From contig NW_020825424.1 in the NCBI RefSeq assembly GCF_003286085.1, forward strand, positions 1-64,000: a stretch of DNA of 64,000 nt, given 5' to 3'. Numbering within the stretch: the first letter of the stretch is position 1; every line of letters starts with the position of its first letter. Source of the DNA: Drosophila persimilis (lineage: Eukaryota; Arthropoda; Insecta; Diptera; Drosophilidae). The notes beneath the pieces are model-generated. The model was given only the letters and a program-made list of their open reading frames with translations, was not told where the DNA came from and did no database searches. Shown one piece after another: positions 43,175 through 53,800 of the stretch. The position numbers and the translations under genes were made by a program.

Positions 43175-44383
43175 GTGGAGAAGATCAGGAAAGAAGCCCC
43201 AAAGTACCCCGACTATGTGGAGAAGGGGGGGAACTTGTACCGGCACATTCCGCACCGGGCCGGGAGCGAAGAAGTCGCCTCGTGGAAGTTATGTGTGCCG
43301 AAATATGCCCGAGAAAGGGTTTTAAAGGAGAGCCACGATAACCCGGAGGCAGGCCACGCCGGCGGAAGGAGAACCGCGGCACGGGTGGCGGCAAGGTATT
43401 ACTGGCCGGGGATGTACAGAGACGTGAGGGCCTACGTGCGAAAGTGCGAACTATGCCTGCGTTTTAAGCCAAGTCAGCTACAAGCGGCAGGGGAGATGTT
43501 GACACAGGTACCGGAAGAACCATGGGCAACGGTATGCGCGGACTTCGTGGGTCCTCTGCCGAGATCGAAGCATGGGAACTCGATGCTGCTGGTGCTAGTG
43601 GATCGATTCTCAAAATGGACCGAGTTGGTGCCGCTGAGGAAGGCCACAGCCGAGGCACTAATAAAGGCCTGTCGAGAACGCATAATAGCCCGGTTTGGGG
43701 CACCCAAAGTCTTCATTACGGACAATGGGGTGCAGTTTGCGGGCAGGGCATTTAAACGATTTCTGGAGCAGCTAGGAGTCCGCCACCAGTTCACGGCGCC
43801 ATACACGCCGCAAGAAAACCCGACAGAGCGAACAAACAGAACAATAAAGACCATGATCGCTCAGTTCACCGAGGGCGATCAAAGGTGTTGGGACGAAAAG
43901 TGGCCGGAGCTAATGCTGGCCATGAATTCGGGAGTGTCGGATGCAACTGGATATTCACCGGCGTTCGTGGTGCAAGGAAGGGAACCCCGGCTGCCAAAGG
44001 CCCTATATGACGAGGAGACGGTAGGCACGGGGCAGGGCACAGAGACGCCGGATGAAAATGCGAAGAAGTTAAAAGAGCTGTTTCAGTTGGTCCGACGAAA
44101 CTTGGAAAGGGCAGCCCAGGATCAGGCCAGGCACTACAACCTGAGAAGAAGACCGTGGAGACCCAAAGTGGGAGAAATCGTATGGGCCAAACAGCACCAC
44201 CTGTCCAATGCGGCGGAGGGATTCGCCGCGAAGCTGGCACCAAGGTACGATGGGCCATACCAGATAGAGGACTTTATATCCCCCGTTATCTGCCACCTAA
44301 GAAAGGAGGGCGACAGGAAGAAGAGAACGGCCCACATACGGGACCTGAAACCCCAGCCCGAGGAGCGAGAGACGCAGGGGTGA
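43175..44383 (+). CDS. Gypsy-B integrase
   Basis: A 402-codon open frame. The HHCC finger (His residues in ESHDN and AGHAGG, CELCLRFK), then the catalytic core with CADFVGP, ITDNGVQF and PTERTNR supplying D, D and E, and a C-terminal GPYQIEDFISPV and HIRDLKPQ. It is about 85% similar to the Gypsy-A integrase and has no lesions. The ATG at 43175 lies just after the deletion junction, so the frame could only be translated as a new independent protein or by internal initiation. Confidence 0.88.
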   Translation: MEKIRKEAPKYPDYVEKGGNLYRHIPHRAGSEEVASWKLCVPKYARERVLKESHDNPEAGHAGGRRTAARVAARYYWPGMYRDVRAYVRKCELCLRFKPSQLQAAGEMLTQVPEEPWATVCADFVGPLPRSKHGNSMLLVLVDRFSKWTELVPLRKATAEALIKACRERIIARFGAPKVFITDNGVQFAGRAFKRFLEQLGVRHQFTAPYTPQENPTERTNRTIKTMIAQFTEGDQRCWDEKWPELMLAMNSGVSDATGYSPAFVVQGREPRLPKALYDEETVGTGQGTETPDENAKKLKELFQLVRRNLERAAQDQARHYNLRRRPWRPKVGEIVWAKQHHLSNAAEGFAAKLAPRYDGPYQIEDFISPVICHLRKEGDRKKRTAHIRDLKPQPEERETQG

Positions 44384-45556
44384 GGGGGGAATGGATAGAA
44401 GGGGTCACCCTAAAAGGGTCACGCAGGACCAGGAACGGTAGGGTGCCACGCAGGACACGGGGTAGGGTGCCACGCAGGACACGGGGAAGGGTGCCGCGCA
44501 GGACACGCACGAGACTCGTCAGCACGCAGGGTGACGGACTGGTGCACTTAGAGACGGGGGAAGGGTGCCGCGCAGGACACGCACGAGACTCGTCAGCACG
44601 CAGGGTGACGGACTGATGCACTTAGATCTAAATAGAAAAAGAAAAGGAAGAGCAGGAAAGCCGTAGTTGGAAAGATCTGGAAAAAAAGGGTGAGAGTTAG
44701 TAGGAATAAAGAAAAATAAAGCGAGAAGAGGAAAAACTCAGCAAACCTGAACAGGAAACGCGTCCCCAAAGCTGGGAGGCGAATCCGGGGTCGGGGAGGG
44801 TAATCTCAGGCAGCGGATGACCAAAGGAAACCCAGGGGCCAGGCTCACGCCTCAACGCGGCCTCACAGGGCAACTACGAGCGTCGGGCCGGAACGACGGG
44901 TGCCGCTCATGCGTGGTCTACCGGGCGAGGAGTCGGATGACCCTCGGGTCCGAGCCACTGTGTGAGGGAGACGCCGGTCAAAAGAGTCCGGCTGGGGGCG
45001 CGCAGGAGTTGCCCTGGGATGTGAGCCAAAGATTCCAGCCCGGGCGGAGGGCCGGAGGACCCGTTGGTCACGAGCGGAATCGCGGCGAGCGACCCGCGGT
45101 GAGGGCAGAGGGCGAGCTGGAAAGGGAGAAAGGGTTAAGTAAAAGTCATCCGGGTCGGGAGAACTCACCCAGGCTCAGGAGGGTCCAATCAGCACGGGAT
45201 GAAGAACAGGTCGACGGTAGCAGGAAAGTAAATTATGATCAAAATAAAAGGAGAAATACACGTAAGCACAAATGGGAAGGGGGTGGGTCCATCAAAGATG
45301 GAAAAATATTATCCGTCAGCCAACACAGAGCGCGGCGAGAACACAACAGTATCCAAAAAAAAAGACAAGGCGAAGTCGGATAGAGAGCGGAGAGCGCGTC
45401 GGTACTCACCCAACCAGGGGAAAGATGCCGTTAGAGAGCGCGGCCTGTAGAGAGAGGCCATGAGCACACACGTAACAACCGTTAGAACCAGGCAAGAGAG
45501 ACCGAAACCCGACGCACCGGCACCGTTAGAGGGAACGACTGGTAATGCAACGCGGG
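44384..45556 (+). other. Gypsy-B spacer with iterated GCCRCGCAGGACA motif
   Basis: No gene is seen. The 13-mer GYCRCGCAGGACM occurs at 44418, 44445, 44469, 44493 and 44577. The last two belong to an 84 bp tandem repeat that also contains CACGAGACTCGTCAGCACGC. The remainder (44640-45556) is purine-rich, with A-runs near 45355, and leads to the internal TATA-like box. Confidence 0.75.
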
Positions 45557-45563
45557 TATATAT
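45557..45563 (+). promoter_or_regulatory. Internal TATA-like box ahead of Gypsy-B third gene
   Basis: TATATAT lies in GCGGGTATATATGCGGG, about 85-90 bp upstream of the third-gene ATG at 45647. Gypsy-A has TATAAA at the same relative place, and both are preceded by a CACCG...GTTA.AGGGAACG stretch. Confidence 0.5.
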
Positions 45564-45646
45564 GCGGGTGGAAGACGGAACAGCGAGCACTTGAAGGTAA
45601 TTATCACCAAGGAGAAACCGCAGCAAAAAAAAAAGGAGAAAAAAAA

Positions 45647-46461
45647 ATGGAGACGAAACGGCTCACCCACGAGGACAGGAAGAAGAAGATGGAGGATCTG
45701 AGGGCGTTCTTGGAGGAGCAGCAGGCGATAGTGGGGGAGGGGGGCTACCGCGCCAAGGCTTCTCGTCAGCGACGGGCGTCCGTGCTCTCGCGTGGCGACG
45801 AGGAGGATTGGTGCGATGGCTCCCAGTTCCTCCAGCTGTTGGCCTCGCCGTTAGTATCGCCGGCGCCGTCGGGCCACGACTCCGTGTCACCGACGGTATC
45901 CTCGGACGAGGGGGCCGGGGAGAGCGACGACGACGTTATTTGCATCGACGGTCCACGCGCCCCAACCGCCCAAGAAAAGGCCAGAGTGAGAAGGCCGCTG
46001 ACCCCGCGCGACCGGGGCGAAGCATTGAAACGGAAATTCCAGGAGGCGACGGCGGAGGAGAAGCGCCGGATCCGCCGGGTGCTGGAGGCGGCACGAATGA
46101 TCCGACGGCGGAGGGACGAGCGGCTGGAGGCGCGGCGGCGACAGGAGGGAAGGAGCACCAGGAAGGAGGAGCCCGGCCACGAGAGCGACGAGGCGCCGCC
46201 ACCCCCGCCATTCCGAGTGGTACTGCCGCCGATGCAGTCCCGGGCCGACGAGGCGGGAGCCGAGGGGGCGCAGCCCCCGGCCAGGGGCGAGCGGGCCACG
46301 AATCCCGAGGCCGAATGGCAGCGGCGACTGCAACAGGCCGAGGAGGAGGAAGGCGAATTGTGGCAGCCTACGCCACCAGCCGAGGACGAAGAGGGCCCCG
46401 AGAGGCGGCCACCGCAAACCGAGGAGGAGCAGCAGCAGCAGCACCAGCAGCAGCAGCAGCC

Positions 46462-46498
<37 letters not shown>

Positions 46499-47407
46499 CA
46501 CCAGCAGCAGCAGCCGCAGCAGCAGCAGCAGCAGCAGCATCAACAGCGCCAGCAGCAGCAGCAGCGGCAGGAGAAGGGGCAGTGGCAGCAGCAGCCACAG
46601 TGGAGGGGACCGGAGGCGGCCGTAATAGGGCCATACGTGTCGCAGGAGGTGCGGACCGCCGTGCGCCAGGGGATGGTCTGGCACCATCAGACCCTGCACA
46701 TCACGTGGGCCTCGGGGCCCGCCCCGTGCGAGGCACAGCCAGAGACTGGCGCCCGGGTATGGGAAGAGAGCCCCCTCGGCAGCAACGACAGGGACCCGCG
46801 GAGGAGAAACCCCAAACCGGATCCCGCGACGACGGAGGCAGAGGAGGCGGCGACGGATGAGGCAGCGGCTGGCCCGGCAACGGCGACCACAGCGGCAGGA
46901 GTGGCGCCGGCGGAGGCAGCGGAGGCGGCGACGAACGACGCAGCGGAGGGCCCGGCAACGGCGACCACAGCGGCGACGGCGGAGGCAGCGGAGGCGGCGA
47001 CGGACGACGCAGCGGAGGGCCCGGCAACGGCGACCACAGCGGCGACGGCGGAGGCAGCGGAGGCGGCGACGGAACACGCGGAGGTCGAGGCGTGGGAACG
47101 CGGGCCGTGGGTGTGGCCCGCGCCGGAGAGGGCGGTCGAGCGCCCAGCCCTGAAGAGGCAGGCCTCCTGCCCGGAGCCCCATACAAGACCCAAGCGGCCG
47201 GCCCTGCAACGGCAGAGCTCAGCACCAGCAGCCACGGGCCACTGGAAGGCGATCCCGCGGGAGGAGTGGCCGGCGGCAGTGAGCCGCGCACAGGCCCAGA
47301 TACGCCTCGTGGGCAGACGGGTAAAAAAATTGGTAAGCGAGCGAGGTACGCGGTACCGCATCTCCATGTCGGCCACGCGCACGGAGGTATTCCGAGAACA
47401 GAAATAA
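45647..47407 (+). CDS. Gypsy-B third gene (ORF3), unknown non-envelope protein
   Basis: This is a 586-codon intact frame. I chose the ATG at 45647 because conservation with Gypsy-A begins near it and it follows the TATA-like box; an in-frame ATG exists at 45545. Layout: charged helical N-terminus, LQLLASPLVS (about residue 65), an acidic DDDVICID patch, a basic helix, EWQ...ELWQP, poly-Gln mixed with Pro and His (about 255-325), IGPYVSQEV, QTLHITWASGPAP, three 23-residue Ala/Glu/Thr repeats, WERGPW, R-Q-A-S-C-P and R-Q-S-S-A-P motifs, and a basic C-terminus. No signal peptide or membrane helix is visible, so it is probably cytosolic or nuclear. It does not look like env, and I do not recognise the family. 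Confidence 0.8.
46425..46580 (+). repeat. CAG/CAA-rich triplet tract in ORF3
   Basis: An almost uninterrupted run of CAG with some CAC, CCG and CAA encodes the poly-Gln region of the Gypsy-B third gene. Gypsy-A has only a short version near 38125-38178. Confidence 0.9.
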
Positions 47408-47800
47408 AGGAAAACGGAGAAGAGAAGAAAAAGGGGGGCTGGGGGGGGGGGGGGGCAGAAGAAACACAAAAAGAAAAAACACGGCAGAACACGCGGGAGA
47501 ATATGAATAAAGAGAAAACAGAAAAAAAAAGAAAACGGAATATCGACTGGGGGGGGAAGTATCGAGTGGATCGCAGAAGCGCCCCTACACCTTATCGATA
47601 GGCGGGAGTCGGCGCCAGCCAGAAAAGTGCAAGGGCTGGCAGCGCCGCCCGAGCTAAGGCGCCAGAGGGCGCCAGACCGCCGGCGATCCCAGGTACAACA
47701 AAGGGCGCGCGCAACTTCGGGCCGTTTGAATGAGGAAAGCCCACCCCATCCCGAGATCGCGGAAAACGGAAGTATTCCGCTACGGGAAGAAAGAGGGGGG
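47408..47800 (+). other. Gypsy-B 3' untranslated region with polypurine tract
   Basis: Starts with an AATAAA just after the ORF3 stop, has a G-run near 47440-47455 and A/G-rich sequence, and ends in the purine tract GAAGAAAGAGGGGGG directly before the 3' LTR. Confidence 0.8.
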
Positions 47801-48670
47801 TGTGAGGAACCAGGGTTACCACAGGCCGAGTGCGACCAAGAGCACAGTCGGATAAAAGCTGACGGCTGGCCGGATAAGGCGAAGGTCAAGCCAGACGCCC
47901 ACGGTTATCCGGATGCGGCGAAGAGGCCAAGGGCCTCGAGAGGGGAAGTGCCCTGCTCTCGGAGAGAGAGAGGCACGAGAGGCAAAGGAAACGGCGGGAT
48001 CGGGCCGGCAATAATCTGGCGCATGACCAAATAAGGGCATGGGATCACGCCACCGGCCAGGCCCCGTTACGAAGGCCATGGAAACCAGGAGACGGCGATG
48101 GAAAACTACCGACGCCGAGCCGGGGCCTGGCAAGGGGCTATAAAAGGAGGCAGCGGCATCGAAGCGGGGCTTTTTTCACGCGGATAAGTAAGCGCGCGCG
48201 CACGTTGAGACCCGGTCGAAACGCAAGAGTGATACTCGGTACGAAACAAAGAAGTGTAGTGAAGTGTAGCAGCAGGCAGACAGGCCCCGCCTGCCCCCCC
48301 AGATTAAGTCTAAATTAAGTGAAGATCCCCGTACGCCGGCGGAAGCTAGGAGGGGAGTGCGAGACGTGGAGTGCGGATTCGAGTGGCGGACCAAAGCAAT
48401 AGCGGAGGTCAACTTGCCCCAATCAATAGCCTCGACGCTGCCACACCCGACGAGAGCCCCCGCGTGGTGGAGATCGGTAGTTAAGAGAAACTGTAACACC
48501 TAGCCCTAAGTCCTAATAGAATTGCGAATAAAGCGAAATTCAAATACAAAGAAAAGGAAAGTCTTATCATTTGTCGTTGGGGGCAACAATAAAAATACGT
48601 TGCTGCGAATCTGCCGACCGCTGAGCAAGCCCAGCAAACTCAAGCGGGCCCAAAAAGCAGGTTCGTTACA
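47801..48670 (+). repeat. Gypsy-B 3' LTR
   Basis: An 870 bp copy of the 5' LTR with about three substitutions (near 47818, 47947 and 48546). TATAAAA is at 48139-48145. It is followed by the AAGT duplication and the resumed ND5 sequence. Confidence 0.95.
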
Positions 48671-48955
48671 AAGTTTATTATTTATATCTTTTGTTTTAAT
48701 AATTGCTTCTTTAGTTATTTTTTACAGAAAAGAATATATAAGTAGAGATGAGAATATTAATCGATTTATTATATTAGTTTTGATATTTGTTTTATCAATA
48801 ATACTATTAATTATTAGTCCTAATTTATTTATTTTCAAAATGTAAAATCTTATAATGCTGGTATATTGACAGCATTATCAAATGGTGTGGGAGACGTAGC
48901 TTTATTATTAGCTATTGCTTGAATATTAAATTGTGGGGGTTGAAATTATATTTGT
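48671..48955 (+). pseudogene. Nuclear mitochondrial insert 1, part 2: ND5 continuation
   Basis: Continues ND5 in the mitochondrial code (MSFVLM-like, VIFY...KEY, NINRFI, ISPNL). It then lacks about 50 bp that normally encode the conserved LLGWDGLGLVSY region, and resumes with IYFQN, SYNAG, LTALSN and DVALLLAIAW. Similarity fades after about 48955; 48956-49182 shows nothing I can assign. Confidence 0.9.
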
Positions 48956-49182
48956 AAGATATGAATATTAGTTTATATGATTTGAATATTAGTTTAAGAG
49001 TTACTCATCGATAGTATTATAAGAAATACCAATGTACTCGATATATCGAAACTTGTCCTCGACAAGTATCGATATGCCAACACACATTAATTGATATACG
49101 ACAATGAAGACAGAAGAACATATAATAAAACCGTGCTATTGAAAGTTTACATATCAGGTGTGGGGTTTGCCCAAAAAAAAAA

Positions 49183-49555
49183 AACGAGGGGGAACGTTGT
49201 GAGTTGCTGCGGACACCGCAACTCTACAGATATACCCGATACTAAGTCAGTATGGCTCTCCTCCGGCAGACGCCGCTAATATTAAACGACACGACAAAGA
49301 GTGCGTGCGAGAGAGACAGAAAATCAGTCTGAGCGTGACGTCACGCGCTGCGTAGGCACTGCAAATTGATTTGTTTCCTTTGGCTATAAAAATGATCTGA
49401 TCTGATCCAGATTCAGCAATCTGATAGATATGGTCGTTATCTATGATTCTGCGTTTTTAGTTTTCTCAAATCTGCAATATTGTGGATGCAACAGATTTTC
49501 GTCCTTTGTGTGGGCCGAAGGGGGTGGGGCTAAATTTTGAGATATACGTTTTATA
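49183..49555 (+). mobile_element. DINE-1 copy, 5' half (continues at 55298)
   Basis: Begins with the same GAGGGGGAACGTTGTGAG terminus as the complete copy at 51828, followed by the hairpin GAGTTGC...GCAACTC. It breaks off at CGTTTTATA, exactly where the sequence at 55298 (GATAGTGAGATC...) takes up the element. The CR1-like LINE lies in between. Confidence 0.8.
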
Positions 49556-49854
49556 TATTGGACGTTGACATGCAATGACTGCATCTAACAAGAGGCGATG
49601 CAATTACTGCACCGTCAAGTGGCCCGTGTGACACCAGCAGAAGGCTGTTACGCGCGGATCCCAGGCAAAACGCAGCCCTCCTCCCGCCCAACCGACCGAG
49701 GGGCGCTGCCGCATGACGCGCGGTGCGTAGCCGAACCAAACGCGAGCATGCAAGAAAGATAGATATTAGACTAACCTTCGAGGAAAATTAGCACTAAACT
49801 TATTAAGAAATTAAGCATGCAATAAAATACAAAATACAAATACCACTACAATTA
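49556..49854 (-). other. LINE 3' untranslated region
   Basis: About 300 bp between the ORF2 stop and the DINE-1 break. The minus strand is T-rich near the stop, with GC-rich sequence at 49600-49740. I see no gene. The exact LINE terminus was not established. Confidence 0.5.
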
Positions 49855-51823
49855 CTAATTACTAGAAAGGTGTGTAAGGATTAGTAATTTAATAAGAGGA
49901 AGAGAATTAGTGGAGGATATAATATGGTAGAGGGAATTATAATCCGAGCATAGGACCCTAAACGGTTCATGCAAGGAATAATTCGATCTACAAAGTGGAA
50001 GGAACAACGGTATAAAGTTTCTAGTCAGTCTAATAGGAATCGTGAAGTTTATGCGGCTCAACAGATCAGGGCTGTCTATGTCACCCCTGATCAAGTTGTG
50101 CATAAATATCACACCAAGCATTTTTCTACGGTTAACTAAGGATGGGAGGTTTACTAATAATAGTCTACTAGAGTAAGATGGGAGTCTTACACCCGCATCC
50201 CAGTTAAGGCCCCGCAGAGCAAAGAGTAAAAAGTTTTTCTGTACTGATTCTATACGGTCCTGGTGTACTTTGTACTGAGGGCACCATACACAGGAGCCGT
50301 ATTCTAAGATCGGACGAACAAGCGAGGTATAGAGAGTCTTTGTTATATAGGGGTCGTCAAATTCCTTTGACCACCTCTTTATAAACCCAAGCACGCCCAT
50401 GGCCTTATTTACCATGGTAGAAATGTGTTCGGAAAACTTTAACTTGGGATCTAACATAACACCCAGATCATCCACCAGGGTAATTCTCTCAAGAGAACCA
50501 CCAAATAGGGTGTAGGGAGCCAACAAAGGGTTAGAACGATGAAATGTCATAACTTTGCATTTCGAGGCATTAAGGTGTAACAAGTTTGCACAACACCATG
50601 ACTGAAAGCTATTGAGATCGGATTGCAAGCGAGAATGAAATGAAATGTCCTTGTACTGGACACAGAGTTTAACATCATCCGCATACATAAGTACTCGAGA
50701 GTATGTTATTACTGAAGGCAAGTCATTAATAAAGAGTGTGAAGAGTAAGGGGCCTAGATGGCTGCCCTGTGGTACTCCCGAAGAAACCTTTACTGGTAAA
50801 GAGAGGGAGTTTTTGAAGAGGACTCTTTGAGACCTAGAACAAAGATAGCTAGAAATCCATCTCAGGAGGTTGGGCGGAAACCCTAAAAGGTCAAGTTTAT
50901 GTGCTAAAAGGGAATGGTTTACAGAGTCGAATGCTTTACTAAAGTCGGTGTAAATAACATCCGTCTGTAAGTTACCTTGAAAGCCTTTAATAATGAAAGA
51001 GGTAAACTCTAACAAGTTCGTGGTGGTTGATCGCCGCCTTATAAATCCATGCTGAGTTGGAGATATAAGTGACTTGCAGAGATGTTGCAAGTGCGGAGTT
51101 AAAACCTTCTCAAACAATTTGGGAATAGCGGATAACTTTGCTATACCTCTATAATTTTTTGCGTCAGACTTGCTACCTTTTTTATGGAGAGGAATTATAA
51201 ACGATTCCTTCCAGATTGGGGGGAAGCAAGAGGAATCAATGGACAGGGTGAATAGTTTAAGCAATGGTCCACACAGAGCCTCGGCGCAGTACCTGAGTAC
51301 ACAACCTGGAACCCCGTCTGGACCCGGTGAAAACACCGGCTTAACTAGTCGAAGATCTTGAAGTAGGGAATATTCATTTAACAAGGGACTGAAAATGCCG
51401 TTCGACCTCGGTAATCCGTATGGGTACGGGTGACCAGAGTAGCGTTCCTCAGAATAGGTGGTTTGGAAAAACTGGGCAAAAAGATCGGCAATTGCCTGAT
51501 CATTATTTGCCGACGTATTACAAAATGATAGCGAGGATGGGTGTGCGGACGTTCTACGCTTACTGTTTACGAAGCAGTAAAACTGTTTAGGGTCCTGAGA
51601 AAAACGTATCCTGCAACGAGATAGGTAGTTCTTATAGCATTGAGCATTAAGAACTGAAAAGTTTGACCGAGCTATTACATAACGAGAGTGAGAAGTAGGA
51701 GAACCCACTTCTTGAAATTTTTTATAAAGTCTTGATTTTAAGTTTTTTAGACTGGATAACTCTTTGGTAAACCAAGGGGGTTTTCCAGATCTAAACGGAC
51801 AAGAAAGCGGGACACAAGAATCA
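49855..51823 (-). pseudogene. LINE ORF2, reverse transcriptase part
   Basis: An open frame that begins, on the minus strand, directly at the DINE-1 insertion point (about 51823) and has no start of its own. It contains the PPWFTKEL linker, then RT motifs: SPGPDGVPG, IPLHKKG, NYRGIA, TDFSKAFDSVNH, SSGVPQGSHLGPLLF, the active site YADD (plus-strand about 50675-50690), GVMLDPKLKF and the C-terminal LEYGSCVWCPQY block. No frameshift is seen over about 650 residues. It is in phase with the endonuclease part beyond the DINE-1. Confidence 0.88.
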
Positions 51824-51827
51824 AACG

Positions 51828-52930
51828 AGGGGGAACGTTGTGAGTTGCTGCGGACACCGCAACTCTACGGTTATACCCGATACTAAGTCAGTATGGCTCT
51901 CCTCCGGCAGCGCCGCTAATATTAAACGACACGACAAAGAGTGCGTGCGAGAGAGACAGAAAATCAGCCTGAGCGTGACGTCGGGCGCTGCGTAGCCACT
52001 GCAAATTGATTTGTTCCTTTCGGCTATAAAAATGATCTGATCTGATCCAGATTCAGCAATCTAATAGATATGGTCATTATCTATGATTCTGCGTTTTTAG
52101 TTTTCTCAAATCTGCAATATTGTGGATGCAACAGATTTTCGTCCTTTGTGGGGGCGGATGGGGGTGGGGCGAAATTCTGAGATATACGTTTTATAGTGAC
52201 ATCTTAAAGGAGTGTGTGCACCAAATTTGGTTACTCTAGCCTTAATAGTCTCTGAGATTTGTGGTTGCCTCAGATTTTCGTCCTTTGCGGGGGCGGAAGG
52301 GGGTGTGGCGAAATTTGGACAGGAAACGGTCAAGGTCCGATATCACAGGAGTGTGGATACCAAATTTGGTTGCTCTGGCTTTTATAGGTTCTGAGATCCT
52401 TGAACTCATATTTTGCAATTGGCAAAACCGACCATGAAACCTGTGTGTTAGAGTGAGACAGAGCGAGAAAGAGTGAAATTGTTTTCGTGATTCTGGCTGT
52501 AATAATTATACGATCTGGTTCAGATTTTGCACTCTAGAAGACATAGTCATCTTCTACGATTCTGCGTTTTTAGTTTTCTCGTATCGTCGAAATTGTGGAT
52601 GCCACAGATTTTCGCCATTTGTGGGGGCGGAAGTGGGCGGGGCAAAGTTTTGAAATATTTTTGGAGCAGTGACATATCACAGAAGTCTGGATCCAAAACA
52701 TCGTTGCTCTAGCTCTTATAGTCTTTGAGCATTAGGCGCTAAAGGGGACGGACAGACGGACAGACGGACGGACGGACAGACAGACAGGGCTCAATCGACT
52801 CGGCTATTGATGCTGATCAAGAATATATATACTTTATAGGGTCGGAAACGATTCCTTCTGGACGTTACACACATCCACTTTCACCACAAATCTAATATAC
52901 CCCAATACTCATTTTGAGTATCGGGTATAA
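51828..52930 (+). mobile_element. Complete DINE-1/mini-me-type element inserted in LINE ORF2
   Basis: About 1.1 kb from GAGGGGGAACGTTG to GAGTATCGGGTATA. It has a 5' hairpin (GAGTTGC...GCAACTC), internal blocks repeated with variations (the TTTTCGTCCTTTGTGGGGGC motif at 52136, 52277 and a close relative near 52610), and the (GGAC/AGAC)n tract at 52745-52788. It interrupts an A-run in LINE ORF2, with little or no target duplication, as expected for Helentron-type insertion. No protein is encoded. Confidence 0.8.
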
Positions 52931-53800
52931 AAATGTGCCAAGAGCATTGTAAAAAATGTTTGTGCCTTTTGTGACATCAGTGCACAAGTACAAAGCGGAC
53001 CAATCAAAATCCCTAATTAGGTTATTAAGCTTCGCAAACTCGGCTTTACGAAAGCAACGGACACGTTCAGGTAGTCTACTCGACCGATCCAATACAGTTG
53101 GTCCTATGTCTAGCGACACCTCGAAAGTAGGGTGGTAGGCGTCTTCAGGTATAGTGAGCGGAAGGGCTCGGGTTAACAACACTATGGTCGGATCCGATAC
53201 AAAGCATAGATCAAGCAATCGACCCAAGGAATTTTTCACATGATTGACTTGAGACAGGGACAGGTCAAGCAAGCCGTCAACAAAGTCATGTCGTGACATG
53301 GGCACTAGGATACTAGACTCGTTTACCGAAGACCAAACAGTTCCTGGCAAGTTGAAGTCACCAAGAACTATCATACGATCTTTATCAGATAGCGAGGAAG
53401 CAACAGCGGTTAAAGCGGACAAGTGCTGCTCATAAATTGAAATATCCGAAGAAGGTGGGATATACGAGCAAGTAATGAATATAGCGAAAGCGGGAAGAAT
53501 CAGTTTTACACACAGGAATTCCAGTTCCTGTTGAACTTGGACTGTGAAGTGTTCTGACGTGAAGTAAGAGTCCACTGCAATTAGAACCCCTCCTGCACGT
53601 CGAGACGAACGGTCCTTTCTAAAAGTTGTGTACCGACCTGCCAAAACCTCGGAACTAAGAATGTCCGGCTTTAACCAGGTTTCAGTAAACACAATAACGT
53701 GGGAAGCAAATGCAACACTATCCCGGAAAAGAATGCTGAGCTTACTACGCAAGCCTCTTACATTCTGATAGGTTACTAAAAGAGAAGTTAGTTTTTTGGA
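52931..53800 (-). pseudogene. LINE ORF2, endonuclease part
   Basis: N-terminal part of ORF2, overlapping the end of ORF1 by a few bases. The APE-type endonuclease motifs are YQNVRGLRSK, FTETWL, RRAGGVLIA, VLGDFNLP and LLDLCF, with a terminal H near DAYHPTF. The frame runs to the DINE-1 insertion, where it reads into the element and stops. The alternative starts are non-ATG, which agrees with coupled reinitiation after ORF1. Confidence 0.85.

Larger units (their letters stand above)
41295..48670 (+). mobile_element. Gypsy-B, internally deleted relative of Gypsy-A
   Basis: The LTRs, 41295-42164 and 47801-48670, are both 870 bp and differ at about three sites. The target duplication is AAGT (41291-41294 and 48671-48674) within mitochondrial ND5. 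Two deletions remove the primer-site-to-mid-gag segment (junction near 42180) and the RT plus RNase H (junction near 43168). The integrase and a third gene are open. With no reverse transcriptase it must have been moved in trans, if it moved in this form. Confidence 0.93.

Noticed and set aside
45647-47407. Third gene as a retroviral envelope
   Set aside because: No signal peptide, hydrophobic fusion or transmembrane segment, furin-like site or glycosylation-rich ectodomain can be seen in either copy.
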